Shown here piece by piece: positions 21,600 through 33,447 of a DNA stretch of 64,000 bases. The first letter of the stretch is position 1. The number at the start of each line of letters is the position of its first letter. The DNA is taken from assembly GCA_010094045.1 (NCBI GenBank), contig ML986594.1, positions 195,228 through 259,227 of the forward strand. Direction: 5' to 3'. The stretch comes from Lojkania enalia. Lineage: Eukaryota; Ascomycota; Dothideomycetes; Pleosporales. The position numbers and the translations under genes were made by a program. Below the pieces are notes generated by a model. It made no database searches and was not told the DNA's origin. It saw nothing but the letters and a program-made list of their open reading frames with translations.

Positions 21600-23681
21600 T
21601 TAATTAGTAGCGCCTGAAGCGATGATAATCTCTGAGAGCCGCATCAGTTTACTAATAAGTAATTTGATACCCGCTACATCTGAGTCACCACTTTCACTGT
21701 CCCCATTAAGGGTCATCTTGCCAAGATTCTGCTCTAAGTTATCGTTTGATGTTCGTCCGTTGCCCGGGAGAAAGGTTTCGATAGAATCAGCCCCGAAATA
21801 GCCTGCGCCGCCCTGGGGTAGTCGTTCCAGTTGATTTAGATGTGTGGACCAGTCCTTATGGCGCACCACGACACCCCAGCACGGAGGCTTTTGTGCAGGA
21901 CTCCACATTTCAAGAACTTCGACCAGGTAGTGTGTATTGCGAAGCCCAAAGGTGTATACTTTATCCAAGCGGCCAGTATGTAGTTTAACGCTGGGGGTAA
22001 GTTTCCATTGTGCAAAGCCTCCACAGGGATTGGATTCGACCTCTTTCGCTGACTTCATCTTGATGCTGTCGACAAAATTGGCGATGACAGGAGAAAGGGT
22101 TGATGCCGGCACGGCCATCATTTTTTCAATTGCGAAGCGCCAGGCCCTACTCCTGATCATGGTTAGATTACACTTAACGCAAGTCTCCGTTCATAAGATC
22201 AGAACATACTCGCCCAACTCAAACAGTTTCACATCTAGATGCTCTACTGGCGCAGCCGTACCATGTTTTAGCTTGTAGAATCTCGCTGGCATCTTCTCGT
22301 ATACCCCTTCTTCATCTTCTGTCCACTCGACCTGCACGACCACAAGGCTGAGATTCATCACCTGATCAATTCCCTGGTGAGCTAGCCGTCCGCGGTTCCT
22401 TTTAGACATCGGAGCATTCGGGTCATGGAGGACCCAAGTGCTATGGTAAACAGGTCGAGTCTCTTCTAGCGTAGAGGGAGTGAAGCCGTACATGCCCTCT
22501 CCAATCTTCACAGGTGCGAGTACATCGGGAGTCGCCATCATTCGCCCAAGAAGCTTCTGGCCTGAGAAGAAATCGAAGGCCCAATGTTTGACTTGACAAA
22601 GAGGCCTGGAGTCGATATTCTTCAGAAATGCTTTAACGGGGTACTGTTTCTCCATATCCTTCTTTGTGAGGCCCGAAAGAGCAACACACCCGAAGCGTAT
22701 AGTGAAATCGTAGAAGCCCCGGTCAAATCGAATTGTGTCTAGCACACTTCTAATCTCCTCCTGGATGCGGCGTAGTTGTTTCGGAGGCAAACCGGCCCGG
22801 CGGAACCTCCCCGGCTCATCCATCAGAGAAACAAGAAGTCTTGGGATAGCCAGATCCTTCGTCACCGGCCACCAGTCTTCAGTTTGGTTTATCACAACCT
22901 TGTCTCCCTCATCTTGATCTAAGACGATGTTGACACTTGCCGAGTTGAATTCACGAAGCTTGTTCATGAGAACCTTCTGTGCCAGGTTCAGATAATGCTG
23001 TTCTGCATTGATAACGCATTCCATCTCATATCCTTCGATCACGACTTTCGAAGGTGGGTTCTGGTGGGGTAAGAGAGAGATGAAGACTTCGTCATCCTTT
23101 CGAATAGAATCAAGAGCTTCTAGTTTGGTCCCAAAGATATCGGTGGGAAAAGTTTTCATAGCGCCTAGCTTTGCTGGCCAGTCAACGACAATCTATAGCT
23201 CATGTCAATAGAAGGTTCCCATATTTCTGAATAAATACCACGCGGAACCTACCTTAAACTCGGGATGGTTATCCTTTGGTGCTGGACCCTTGAACATATT
23301 CTTCCTCTCAACTTCCATCTCGTCAACTTTTTCATAATACCACTTATTTGGGTCGAAAGCCGGCATCCTCGACCACGATGTAGAAGCAGCGGTCTTAGTG
23401 TTTGCATGACTGATCCATTTATTGACGGCCCTGACCGCAGCATCCACATTTCCGCCTCCTGAACTAAAGATATCGAAATGCCTTAACTTTTGGTGGATGT
23501 CTAGATAGTGCACAACGTCGCAGCCAGTCTCTACTTTCCAATCGTTCACCAGGGCTTTAAGACTGCCTCCGAAGACCTCGGGACGAAATTCAGGAGGTAC
23601 CTGGATTGTCCTATTTGGCTTCCTGTCAAAATTGGGACGCCTAGTCGGAGGCGGTCCATCCTGGTCGTTCGATGGAGGCAT
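21600..23681 (-). CDS. Conserved fungal protein of unknown function, 654 residues
   Basis: Exons are 23681-23253, 23192-22210 and 22152-21600. The introns are 60 and 57 bases with GTAGGT and GTATGT donors; the second has a CTAAC branch. The frame is open throughout. An N-terminal segment (about residues 25-115, with Gly-rich FSSGGG) has the look of a small RNA-binding-like alpha/beta fold, but that is a guess. The middle (about 150-470) is a large globular region with many Trp and Arg. The C-terminal part (about 480-600) contains LRNTHYLVEVLEMW. It has no signal peptide or membrane segment. Orthologues in other filamentous fungi are usually named hypothetical. I do not assign a function. Confidence 0.75.
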
Positions 23682-25281
23682 GCTCGAGCACAGTAGTTTA
23701 TTGCCAAGGTGATGTTTAGTACGAAGGTGTGAGGCGTGCAAGAGCTTTCTCTATCGGTGAGAATTTACAGGCCGAGAGGGCGATGTGGGTAGGGTTGGAT
23801 GTTGGGTTAGGTGTCTCGTAGATGAATGGCAGTTGCGGCCGATACCGGGCCAAAAGGTGCCCGCTTTCTATCCGGGATGGTAGAGGAACCCACGATATGA
23901 CGTGGTGGTGTGGACGCCTGCAAACGTGTCTCTGACCGTTTGTATCAGACTGTCGCTGCTAGATGTGAAAGTCCAGCGGTCACCTAGAGGACCCTATAGC
24001 ATGAAACAGCTTTAGTAGTTACAGCGTGCGGGGTCTAATCACGATTGGGATCTAGAAAGACCTTATTCGGGACGGTAGACGATGATAGAGATTAGAGGAA
24101 ATAGATCCACTTGATTGCTGCTTGCCAACTGCCAGAAGTTTGCAGGCGATCTCGGAGTTTGTATGAAATGTATAGATGGGAGAGAGGCAGGACGGACAAG
24201 ATGAGAGAAGAGATAAGGCCGAGAGCCATGAAACAGTGAGTAGTGAGAGAAAATTTTTAGAAGCGTGCTACGCGCTTTACTTTCTATTCCTTCATACCAC
24301 TAACTTGTGGGCTTATTAGTAAAGCAGATATATGGTTAAGAAGTCTATCGTTAGAAGAAGACAGCTTCGAGTTGGGATATCTCGAAGCGGAAAATATAGA
24401 GAACCTATTTTAGCTTTGGATCGGCTCGATTCTTTAAGAATGTCTAGATATTGAAAGATTTTGATGAGGCATCTGAACCTTCCCTTGACACCCTATTAAT
24501 GAAATGCTTTCGGGAGTCAATCTGATGGAGAATGTAACTAATGGGTTGAGATAAGAAAAGCCTACTGAAGCCTTCATTGGATGTATTGCAACATATTGGA
24601 CTTGCAAGATTGATCCTTCTTGTGCCTCTAGATTGACGAGCAAAGCGATAAAATGGGACGGCTTAGATCTTGAAAATAGTGAATATTAAAGCATCTTAGT
24701 GGTCTAGCTCTATCTCCAATGGGTTACATGCATTTGCCCCTAGGAATTTTAGGCGAATAGAGGGAGTTCTGCGTTGGTGTTTTTTTGTTTGTAATTGAGA
24801 GTGAATAGGGAGCATTGACCCTTTTTCTGTGACAGTAAACTCCACGAAGTGGTAAGGCGGAGTAGGAAATCGCTAGATTCGTTCTGTGTGTTTAGACTAT
24901 TAATTACGGTTACCATGTTGGCGTCTGTTGCGGCTCTTAGGTGAAGGCTTTACCTATGAACCTTTCCAAATTTCATCTACAGAAATTCTGAAATTAATTC
25001 TCAGGAGCTACTAGGTTGCAAATTGATGCAATGTCAAGAATGGCAATGTTAATGTTTAATTTCGAAGTTGACAACCTTAGAATTCGGGAGAGTCATAGCT
25101 CACACTTGACGCCACGGAAGTGCACGAGCCACTCGATTTCTGAGAACCTTAGAATTATCCATCGCCATCGTCTCTGCCCAGCAGCTACCCACGTACCGCC
25201 GTGAAGCTCACTTACCCTCTAAGCAGTCAAGACACCTTCTAGTCGCTCGCTAATCGCCTTCGAAAGGCAATTGGCACCACC
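23682..25281. other. 1.6 kb intergenic region
   Basis: No gene is seen. The part from about 24240 to 24900 is AT-rich and contains no long frame, which fits decayed non-coding DNA. The first few hundred bases probably hold the promoter of the minus-strand gene and the last few hundred that of the uL23m gene. Confidence 0.5.
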
Positions 25282-25918
25282 ATGCCACGCTTCTTCCCGC
25301 CCGCGCGCCTCAAGTATAAGCAAGCAGTCGATGCCTTAAGCAAAGAAAAAGTCGTTCAATTTGGCCGAGTCCAAGTATTCCTGTCCGCCCCCAATTCCAA
25401 ATTCCTAATCAAACTCTACTAACACGCCACACAGTCCCAAATTCACAATAGCCCTCATTCGAACACCACTCCTCTCCCCCTACCACGCACGCTTCCAAGT
25501 CCCCCTCTCCTTCTCCAAGTTCGATCTCCGCGACTACCTCTACCACCTCTATGGCATCAAAGCCTTCAACATCCGTACCTTCGTCAAGCAAATGCCGGTT
25601 CGCGATAGCCAAGTTGCGCCCCGCCAGTTCTTTAGAGAGGAGAGTAAAAAGTATATGACGGTGGAGATGAACCAGCCGTTTGTATGGCCAACAGACCCCA
25701 AGAGTTGGGAGCCATGGGGCAAGGAGGAAAAGGAGAAGCGGGAAGAGGAGGCGGCGAACCAGGTGGGGAGGACGACGGAGGCGCAGAGGAAGGCGGCAAA
25801 AGCGTTGAGGGAACAGGCGATGGGTGTGCTCTCGGATGACGCGGACGTGGAGGTACAGAATGAAAAGAAGATGGAGCTGCCAAGGATAGATGATCCGAGG
25901 TATAAGATTAAGATATGA
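25282..25918 (+). CDS. Mitochondrial large-subunit ribosomal protein uL23m
   Basis: Exons are 25282-25382 and 25435-25918, giving 194 residues. The 52-base intron has an unusual GTCCGC donor but a perfect CTAAC branch and CACAG acceptor. Only this donor joins the frames to give VFLPKFTIALIRTP, the conserved start of the uL23 core. It is followed by SKFDLRDYLYHLYGIKAFNI. The C-terminal third is charged and helical, as in fungal mitochondrial members (yeast Mrp20). It builds the polypeptide-exit region of the mitochondrial ribosome. Confidence 0.88.
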
Positions 25919-26145
25919 GAGGTGCAAAAAGGGCCAATTGTTGAAAAAGCGGATATGTACGCTTGGAGGGAAAAGATGCTATATAAGGATACTGCGAGGG
26001 TATGCATCACAGGCAACGTGCATACTTGATTATATCATATATACGGTGTAGGATCTTACTGCGCTGGGCAGCGTGTATTCTTTGTAAAATATTGAGAAGA
26101 ATCGAAAGGATTGCAATGTCACTAATGCACATATGGAAGTATATA

Positions 26146-27433
26146 TCAAGGCGGATGCACCACGTCAAGGTGCTCGTTTATGTCTGATTCTGCTATTCGT
26201 ATGCTACATATTGGACACTCGACGAGCATTTCGTCCACAGTCAGGACTTCATTGTCATCAATGTCCGTCTTAGGTCGCTTCTGTGGACCGCCGAAGCCTG
26301 TCTTAATCATGCTACTCACAATGACCATCTCGGCTTTGCGCTTCATGTGGGGAATCTTTGGAGAAGTTCTATCCTCCCCGTCAGGATCAATCGGCGTATT
26401 AGAAGTATTACCGTCTGAAAGTGCCTTCCTCTTGTCCTCCGCTTTCACCCAGTTGTCGATCTTGTTCTTTTGCAATCCCGCCCTTTCTTTCTTGCTCAAG
26501 GAATTTCTCTGCTTCTTCGTGAGTTCCGGCTCCTGAATCTTCGTATACGCTCCTCCGCACTCGGCCTTATGTCTTACCCACCAGTAATCACTCTTCCCCG
26601 GGGGGCGATTCATACTCCGCTTCACTAATCCAAAATATGGTGGTTGACTCTTGCACGGCCCATCGCACTGCCAAACATGCGTTCGATAGCTGTCCACCTC
26701 GTCATGAAATGTGTGGTATACCGTGATCTCATAGCCACCATGGCTATTGATCGCATCCGCCAACAGTTGAAATCCGATCCCGTGTCCTGTCCCGTCATCA
26801 CCGCGCGAATGTCTCCAACTTGTCACTACGAAGAAATAAGCGTGGATCGCCTCGTGCAAGAGCGTATTAATTGTGTCCGAGCGTGGTCGGTATTGGAGCA
26901 ACGATGTGCTTAGCTTAAGACGAATACGGGTGAATTTCCCGGTCGAGGGGTCTTTGGAGAGTTCGCATATGCCAGCGCACCTGGGTATTATCAGCACATG
27001 TTTCATGTGTTTGGTTTAAGGCCCGGGCCGGGGGTGGCTCAGGGACCGGGCCACGGGCTTCATGTCGTTTGGTGAGACCCGCGCCCCGAGTCAGCCCTGT
27101 AGGGAGTCCAGGTGTTTTAGAGTTGGACGCCTTTTCTGGGCGCGCAAGGCGCAGATAGCAATGTGGAAACGCGAGCAGGCAGCATGATGTGGCGCTTGGA
27201 AGTTGTTATACGTACAGTGTGAGCCGCGGCGACCATAGCACCTCTACCCGCGGCACAAGGAGGTTTCGAAAGTATAACACATTGTATAATGCGAACAGCT
27301 CATGGATGTCGACGAAGGGCTCTCTATCGTGCAGAATAGTGTTGATGGACTTAAGCGCTCTGGTCTGGTCGTCGGAGAGCGTCTCCAGTGTGGCCATGGC
27401 CTGCAGGGCTGCGTCCTCGTCGGTGACGGGCAT
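26146..27433 (-). CDS. Spartan/SprT-like DNA-protein crosslink metalloprotease
   Basis: Exons are 27433-27216 and 26980-26146, giving 350 residues. SPRTN-type proteases cut proteins covalently trapped on DNA during replication. The SprT domain covers about residues 40-190, with zinc-binding H115-E116-x2-H119 and a third His at 139 in TGHGIGF. Cysteines 78, 74 and those in WQCDGPCKS may help the fold. A Lys/Arg-rich linker follows. The C-terminus has a UBZ-like finger, C328-x2-C331...H343, but the usual last Cys is Val347, next to H348. The 235-base intron (GTACGT...CCCAG) is long for this window and a small exon inside it cannot be ruled out. The start is the first ATG after an in-frame stop. 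Confidence 0.83.
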
Positions 27434-28026
27434 CTCGAGCAAGCGGCATATCCAGGGTTGGTGGTGGCTGCATCGGGGGTTATTGTTGGCGCGTCTCACT
27501 CATGGCGGCCATGCGGAAGTGGAACCTGAACCTGACAGTGAGTGAAGTGGGTGAGCGTGCGAGTGAGTGAGTGAAAGCCAACCCCACGCCGCAGCAGCGA
27601 CAGGGGCTTCGCGGTCGGGGACCCCTAGCGCCAGATTGCAGGACGCCGTTTTGACGGTCGATTGCTGCCCAGAAAACCACCGCAGACGAAGCTCTAGGAC
27701 CAACAAGCCCGCTCCTCTTCCATCCCTTGCGCCCAGTTAGTTGCTCCTCCACCCTTTCACCCTCTCGCCCCAACGCTCGTTGTTTCCGCATTTCCCCCTC
27801 ACCACAGAAGGTGGCAGAAGCGCTCGGAAGTGGCTTATAGATCTCCATCATCATTGCGAATCCTTGTTGCTCATGACGCAGCCGTCCCACATGCGCTACG
27901 ACTCACCATTCACAACAAAAAGACGCTGCAACGGCCGGGCATAGCAACGATTATTCTCAGACTCTTTGCGCGTCCTCTCCACCTCGCCTGCTCGAATGTA
28001 CTCGGCCGCAGAATACTTCGACTGAG
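27434..28026. promoter_or_regulatory. Divergent promoter region, Spartan and TBC genes
   Basis: 593 bases lie between two divergent starts. The plus strand contains runs of GAGTGAGT-type repeats near 27540-27570 and a C/T-rich leader near 27720-27800. No specific site was identified. Confidence 0.45.
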
Positions 28027-31000
28027 ATGGCGGCTCTGGAATCTCCCAGTGCCGTTGATCTCGTGCGCACTTCATCCGAGAACTCCACCGCGTCCATAAG
28101 TAGGAAAAGCAGCACCGTTCGCGTTAGGCCGTCCAAGCGCAACTCCAATGCCTCGCTGGTGCGCGCTCCTTCGCCGGCGGATGACACGGGAAGCTTGACG
28201 TCGTTCCCTTCGCTGGCTCCCACTCCAGATGCCTCGCCAGTCCAGACACGCCCAAACGGCGCCAACGGCTGGTTGCGCTCAGCCTTGGGGGGAGGAGGAG
28301 ACGCCGCAGACAAGAATGGAGAGAACAAGCCATCTAACTCCCCTGATACTGTGAGGGCAATCGCGCCTACCGAGCTTTCCAAAGACCCTACACCGAGTTC
28401 GACTGTGAGAAAAGTCACCAAATCCACGCAGCAGATAGTGGGGAGTCTGATAGCTGCCACACCCTCTTCAAAAGATCGTTCAGCCCTTTTCGACGACACC
28501 CCACCGGAACTACACAAAATTCCTGGCAACCTGCATCTATCGACCGATGAAAGCATTAAGGATGCACTGGAGCGGACGGGCTCTGTTACTTTGGTGAAAC
28601 AACTAGCTGGGGACCTCGCGCAAAGAGATGCGCAAGTGACAACATTGAGGAGAAGGGCAGAGGAACGTGAAAGGATCCTTCGGAAGATGCTTCAGGAGTG
28701 TGAAGTATCGAACATGGATATTGAAAGTAGGCTACGTGAGCTGGATCATGCAAGGGAACAGAATAACAGCGAGAATGGACTCCGGACGTCCAAAAGGAAG
28801 GGAAGTGATGCTGAGCTGGCTGGAATGCACCCCGAGGATCCTATCGATCAAAGACTGGCGCGAGCCATGGAAGACGAGGTAGCCCAGTTCCCCGACGCCA
28901 TGGGTTTCGACGCTGGCAGTACCTGCGAAGCCGACGAGATTTCTGTTAACTCGACAGCGGAGGTACCGCAAGAGACTACGCGGGGCAATTGGAGAAGTTA
29001 TATCTGGAATGGGACAAGTAGGAAGAGCAGCAGAGCCCCTTCTGTTGCTAGCAAGATTGACCGGGATGCAGAGAGTGCCTCTGTGCAGACTCGGTCAAGG
29101 GCGTCGAGCGGAGCTAAGCTGCCCAGGAAGCCCATCAGCAATGATCTATTTGTACCTCCCAGCGGCGATAAGGGCGCTATTCCCACCTTGCGTCGACTAC
29201 AGAGTCATGATCACGATAAATCCGCCTCATCTTCCCGCAGATCGTCCGTGTCTATTACGAACTGGGCATTGAAAATGGTAGCTGGCAACAGTCAGGCCAG
29301 CCGCAAGCCAGATCAACATGGAACCGTTAGGGGGCGCAAGCAGCTTGCTTCAGATTCAGCCGATCGAACGGCGTCTAGAGATTCTACCAACACCATGCAG
29401 TCAACGAGGTCTGCGTTAGCGAATGTGCAAAGACGTGGCGGGCGTGCGTCAGTTGGCCCGAGTGGCACTATAAAAAACATTTCGGTCGAGACTACTAAGA
29501 TCGCTTCAGCAAGCTCCAATCCTCACATGCCTGAACGAGGGATTAGCAATCTAGGGCCTGTTGAGATGGACAGGATCTTACCAGAAGAGGGACGGCCACC
29601 GACCCTCGTACAGAATCACAACAATTTTGGAGCAAGTAGCGAGTATCTGACTGACAGGTTCGGCTTCATCTACGATCAGCGACGAAAGAAGAGACAAAAC
29701 GAATCTGCCGCTGCATTGGCTAAGCAGAAGCGAAGCAGCAACGTCGAATCCCTGGGTGACAATAGATCTGCTCTGAACACGTTAGGGCTCGAAGAAGGAT
29801 TAGAAGACATCAAATCACCACCAACCGATATCAATGAATCTTTGCAATCGCCATCTAGACCTGGGAGTACTAGTTCTGGTGAACAAGGACATGGACAGAT
29901 TGCAAAGACATGGCAAGACTACCTCAAACTCGCAACGCATCCAACAGAACTGCTTTCACATACCCCCTCGGCAGCTCCAATTACGACAGTGGAGTCACCA
30001 GAAGCAGAAACATCAGCTCCTCAGCTGAGTCAAGTCACAGTGGCGAAGCGTGGATCTCTGCCTTCTGTGAGTGCTAATCCAGAGCCCTCGCCTTCACGCA
30101 TCTCATCTGGCAATGCCGAATTTGCTGTTTCTTCTCCGCCCATAGGGCCAGCAAGTCCCATTGCACCCCACCCTCCACCTCTTGGCGATCCTGTCAAGGC
30201 TCTCTTGGAGCAGTTGACGGAGCTTCATGATAGTTTGCAGAAAGAGAAGACAGTCAAGTGGAACGAATTTCTGCGAAAAGTACGAGCAGAGCGTAAGCGT
30301 CAAGGAGAGGCAGTTAACGCGATCGAAGGCAAAGCTGCAATGCCAGAAACCCTTCTGACTGATGGCGAGCTTGTCGGTGTGGCAGGGCTTGGCAACAAAG
30401 GCAAGATTGGTCGAGCCAAATGGCAAGAGTTCCGTCGCCTTGTTCTCGGGGGTATTCCTGTCCTCTACCGGGCGAAGATTTGGGCCGAGTGCAGTGGTGC
30501 TTCTGCTTTGCGCATCCCTGGATACTACGATGACCTTGTCAACAATAGCCAGGAGAATACCACTGTCGTCGCACAGATCCAAATGGATATCACCCGCACC
30601 CTGACCGACAACATCTTCTTCCGCAAAGGACCAGGGGTCCACAAGCTCAACGAAGTCCTACTTGCATACTCCCGTCGCAATCCAGAAGTTGGATACTGCC
30701 AGGGAATGAACCTGATAACTGCATGTCTTTTGCTAATAATGCCTACCGCCGAAGACGCCTTTTGGGTCTTAGCAACCATGATCGAAAACATCCTGCCCCA
30801 AAAATATTACGACGCATATCTCCTAACCTCTCGCGCTGACCAATCCGTCCTCCGTTCCTACGTCGTTGAGCTCCTACCCAAGCTCAGCGCGCATCTCGAC
30901 GCTTTGGAGATTGAGCTCGAGGCACTGACGTTCCAGTGGTTTCTCTCAGTCTTCACGGACTGCCTATCTGCTGAAGCACTGTACAGGGTTTGGGATGTAG

Positions 31001-31536
31001 TGCTCTGCTTGCATGATGGCTCCACCTTTTTGTTCCAAGTTGCGCTCGCACTACTTAAGCTAAATGAGAGGGCGTTGCTGGGATGTGAAAGTCCGGCAGA
31101 GGTCTACCATTATATCAATCACCAGATGACAAACCACGCCATCTCCATCGACGGGCTAATCCAAGCTTCCGACGCGCTTAACAAAGTTGTTAAGCGCAAA
31201 GACATCGAAGAGCGCAGAGAACAGGCTGTAGCGAGGGAGCAGGAAGTGATGCGTCAACGCGAGGAACTCCGCCAGGAACGCGCAATGAAGAAAGCCACAA
31301 TGAAAGACGGTGAGCCGTGTTCGGCAAGGGAAATCGAAGTTCGACGCGCGCCTAGTATTTCGGCGAGTTTGGACGCTGAGCTCAGTTTGCAGACGAGCCC
31401 CATGCGGACACCGCTTTCTAGTGCGAGTCGGAGGAGTGAGGAGGAAATGGATGCCGAGTTGCTGAATCAGAGTCTTGAGGATCTAGGACAGAGGGTGCCG
31501 ATGCCTGTTGAGGAGGAGAGTCTTTGGCGTGCTTAA
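28027..31536 (+). CDS. TBC-domain Rab GTPase-activating protein
   Basis: One uninterrupted frame of 1169 residues. TBC proteins switch off Rab GTPases in membrane traffic by supplying an arginine and a glutamine finger. The domain lies at about residues 805-1020: it starts with GIPVLYRAKIW, has the Arg-finger motif MDITRT with D854 and R857, and the Gln-finger motif GYCQG with Q892. The first 800 residues are Ser-rich and disordered, apart from a coiled coil at about 190-245 (LAQRDAQVTTLRRRAEERER). A second coiled coil rich in Glu/Arg lies at about 1055-1100. Which Rab it acts on cannot be told from the sequence. Confidence 0.93.
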   Translation: MAALESPSAVDLVRTSSENSTASISRKSSTVRVRPSKRNSNASLVRAPSPADDTGSLTSFPSLAPTPDASPVQTRPNGANGWLRSALGGGGDAADKNGENKPSNSPDTVRAIAPTELSKDPTPSSTVRKVTKSTQQIVGSLIAATPSSKDRSALFDDTPPELHKIPGNLHLSTDESIKDALERTGSVTLVKQLAGDLAQRDAQVTTLRRRAEERERILRKMLQECEVSNMDIESRLRELDHAREQNNSENGLRTSKRKGSDAELAGMHPEDPIDQRLARAMEDEVAQFPDAMGFDAGSTCEADEISVNSTAEVPQETTRGNWRSYIWNGTSRKSSRAPSVASKIDRDAESASVQTRSRASSGAKLPRKPISNDLFVPPSGDKGAIPTLRRLQSHDHDKSASSSRRSSVSITNWALKMVAGNSQASRKPDQHGTVRGRKQLASDSADRTASRDSTNTMQSTRSALANVQRRGGRASVGPSGTIKNISVETTKIASASSNPHMPERGISNLGPVEMDRILPEEGRPPTLVQNHNNFGASSEYLTDRFGFIYDQRRKKRQNESAAALAKQKRSSNVESLGDNRSALNTLGLEEGLEDIKSPPTDINESLQSPSRPGSTSSGEQGHGQIAKTWQDYLKLATHPTELLSHTPSAAPITTVESPEAETSAPQLSQVTVAKRGSLPSVSANPEPSPSRISSGNAEFAVSSPPIGPASPIAPHPPPLGDPVKALLEQLTELHDSLQKEKTVKWNEFLRKVRAERKRQGEAVNAIEGKAAMPETLLTDGELVGVAGLGNKGKIGRAKWQEFRRLVLGGIPVLYRAKIWAECSGASALRIPGYYDDLVNNSQENTTVVAQIQMDITRTLTDNIFFRKGPGVHKLNEVLLAYSRRNPEVGYCQGMNLITACLLLIMPTAEDAFWVLATMIENILPQKYYDAYLLTSRADQSVLRSYVVELLPKLSAHLDALEIELEALTFQWFLSVFTDCLSAEALYRVWDVVLCLHDGSTFLFQVALALLKLNERALLGCESPAEVYHYINHQMTNHAISIDGLIQASDALNKVVKRKDIEERREQAVAREQEVMRQREELRQERAMKKATMKDGEPCSAREIEVRRAPSISASLDAELSLQTSPMRTPLSSASRRSEEEMDAELLNQSLEDLGQRVPMPVEEESLWRA

Positions 31537-32830
31537 CCTCAGAGCTGTGCTAAGCTATGCTAAGCTATGACCAGGCTGGGCTTCTGCAGTCTCATGTACG
31601 TTACTAGAGTACATTTTTTTCAGTACCTTTTTTTCCCTTTGGCCATTTGGTCTTATGGTCACGCTGGTGGGCGATGGTCCTGCTTGATACCCCGACCGCT
31701 TCCTTTCCTTTTTAGAGGGTTTTCCTACAAGCATGTTGAGCTGGAACTGGGTTGCATGGGCGGCGCTGGTTAGCATAAATACCCCCCCAAAGAATGGAAT
31801 CTCTATGAATGGGATTAGAGTCAAGCAATTATTTTGTGTGGTGCTGATGTGGGATTGCGGTACCCGGTTTTCTTCGGTTGGGATGTGTGATATACAGAAT
31901 ATATAAGTGACATTAAGTTGATTTGACTTGTGTGATTAATCCATCGCTAACGCACATATCAACACCTATCTACCCAAGCCAGCATCCCACAACAACCACA
32001 TGCTCATCTCGTCATCTCCTACACACCTACCTACCTCCCAACGAACCTAACTACACACCCACGTAACAATATCTTTTGGTAAGAATATGTATCTCACCAT
32101 CAAACCGATCCTTTCATTAAGATAATCCTCCAAATCGGTCTGCGGGCGAGGCATGATAGAATTGATAAGTATTCTACATGTAAGTTTGTTCTTCGCTAGT
32201 CGTATAACTGCAAGCAACCATTAGGAAGGGTTGAAGAGTAGATATCCTAGCGTGGAAAGTTGGGGAAGGAAGGAGGGAATTAGTTGGTAGTTTTTAGTAA
32301 GGATGTAGGAATAAGGGGAAGCTGGTAGATGTTCGTTATTAAAAATGCATCCTGGGATTTTCCTATGACGCATACGTCCATTGAAAGAGTTTAAGACATG
32401 CGAATTCTTCAATGAGACATGTTGTGTCGAGACGGGCAGAGCAGGTACTTGGAAAGGTTGTGGCTAGGTAATAGGTTGTTTGTCCTGCATATTAGCATCC
32501 AAAATGCATGTCCTCACTTGCCTCTGAAGATAAGCGTTTGGGCTGGGCTCTAGCATCCTTATCCTTAAACAGTAGCACCCAATCGTTTCTCCCACTTTCC
32601 CTGGCACCTGTTCCCAAATTCAAGCCAGTAATTGGCATGTCATTGTTAGAGCTACAAGTCGAGTAACGCCCCACTTTTTCAATGCCTTCTGTGCATGTTC
32701 GAGATTGGTGAGGAAAATGTATGCATTCCGTTCGCTCGATGAGAAAGAGGTACAGCCCGCGCCGATATCCCCAGACAACCCAACCATGAAATTTGTCGAC
32801 CGTCAACCTGAGAAACCCATACATATTCCT
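31537..32830. other. Convergent 1.3 kb spacer
   Basis: This separates the 3' ends of the TBC gene and the uL24 gene. It has T-rich tracts after the TBC stop and a CA/CT-rich stretch near 31970-32060. No gene or RNA was recognised. Confidence 0.55.
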
Positions 32831-33447
32831 CTACGCTTCCTGGACCTTTTTCGCTGCCTCCCGACCCTTGCCTATCCGCTCGAGTATGTTCTCACGGTCC
32901 TATTGCCAGTTAGCACATTCCCATTTCTCCGCCGCTGCTCTGAGTTTGGTATACCTTGTCCAGCTTGAGCTTGGTGACGACGACTTTCGAGGCATCGATG
33001 GGGATGGGTACGGATTGGCCTTGAACGTGTAAGTCTTTCGACCTGGAATATCGTCCACACCACACTAACCGTTGCTCTTCTCGCGGTTGACGCCGTTAAC
33101 ATAGATACAGTACTTAAGACGGTAGACGGAGGTGACTTTGCCCTCACGGCCCTTGTGCGTCCCCCGAACAATTGTGATCTCGTCCTAGATAGCCTTTAGC
33201 ATTTTGCAACCATTGCCTCTTCTTGCAGAGTATGCGTACATCTTTCCGAATGGGGATGCTTCGGGCGTTGTGCTTCTCGCGGAGCTCTTTGCTCAAAGGG
33301 GCCTGCAGGATAATTAGATCGTTAAAAGGGAGTCGTAGGCGCTTCACTGACCGACATGTTAACGCGGCGCACGCTACTCGGCGCACCGAAGTGAGCCTTT
33401 CGCGATTTGCGGCGCGAGCTAGAGATCATTGCGTTGACCTTAGTCAT
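32831..33447 (-). CDS. RPL26: Cytosolic ribosomal protein uL24 (RPL26), five exons
   Basis: Exons run 33447-33352, 33302-33240, 33184-33070, 33019-32955 and 32899-32831, giving 135 residues. The four introns of 49, 55, 50 and 55 bases are all GT-AG. The product is full length, from [20 protein letters not shown] through [12 protein letters not shown] and [15 protein letters not shown] (KOW motif) to [15 protein letters not shown]. It binds 25S rRNA near the exit tunnel of the large subunit. Such intron-dense small genes are normal for fungal ribosomal proteins. All junctions restore the family sequence, so the model is firm. Confidence 0.95.

Noticed and set aside
25409..26016. Long minus-strand frames of 155-172 codons
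   Set aside because: They are antisense shadows of the mitochondrial uL23 exon; the encoded proteins are low-complexity and have no family.
32831..33447. RPL26 as a pseudogene
   Set aside because: The broken-looking frames are explained completely by four normal introns; the spliced protein is full length.
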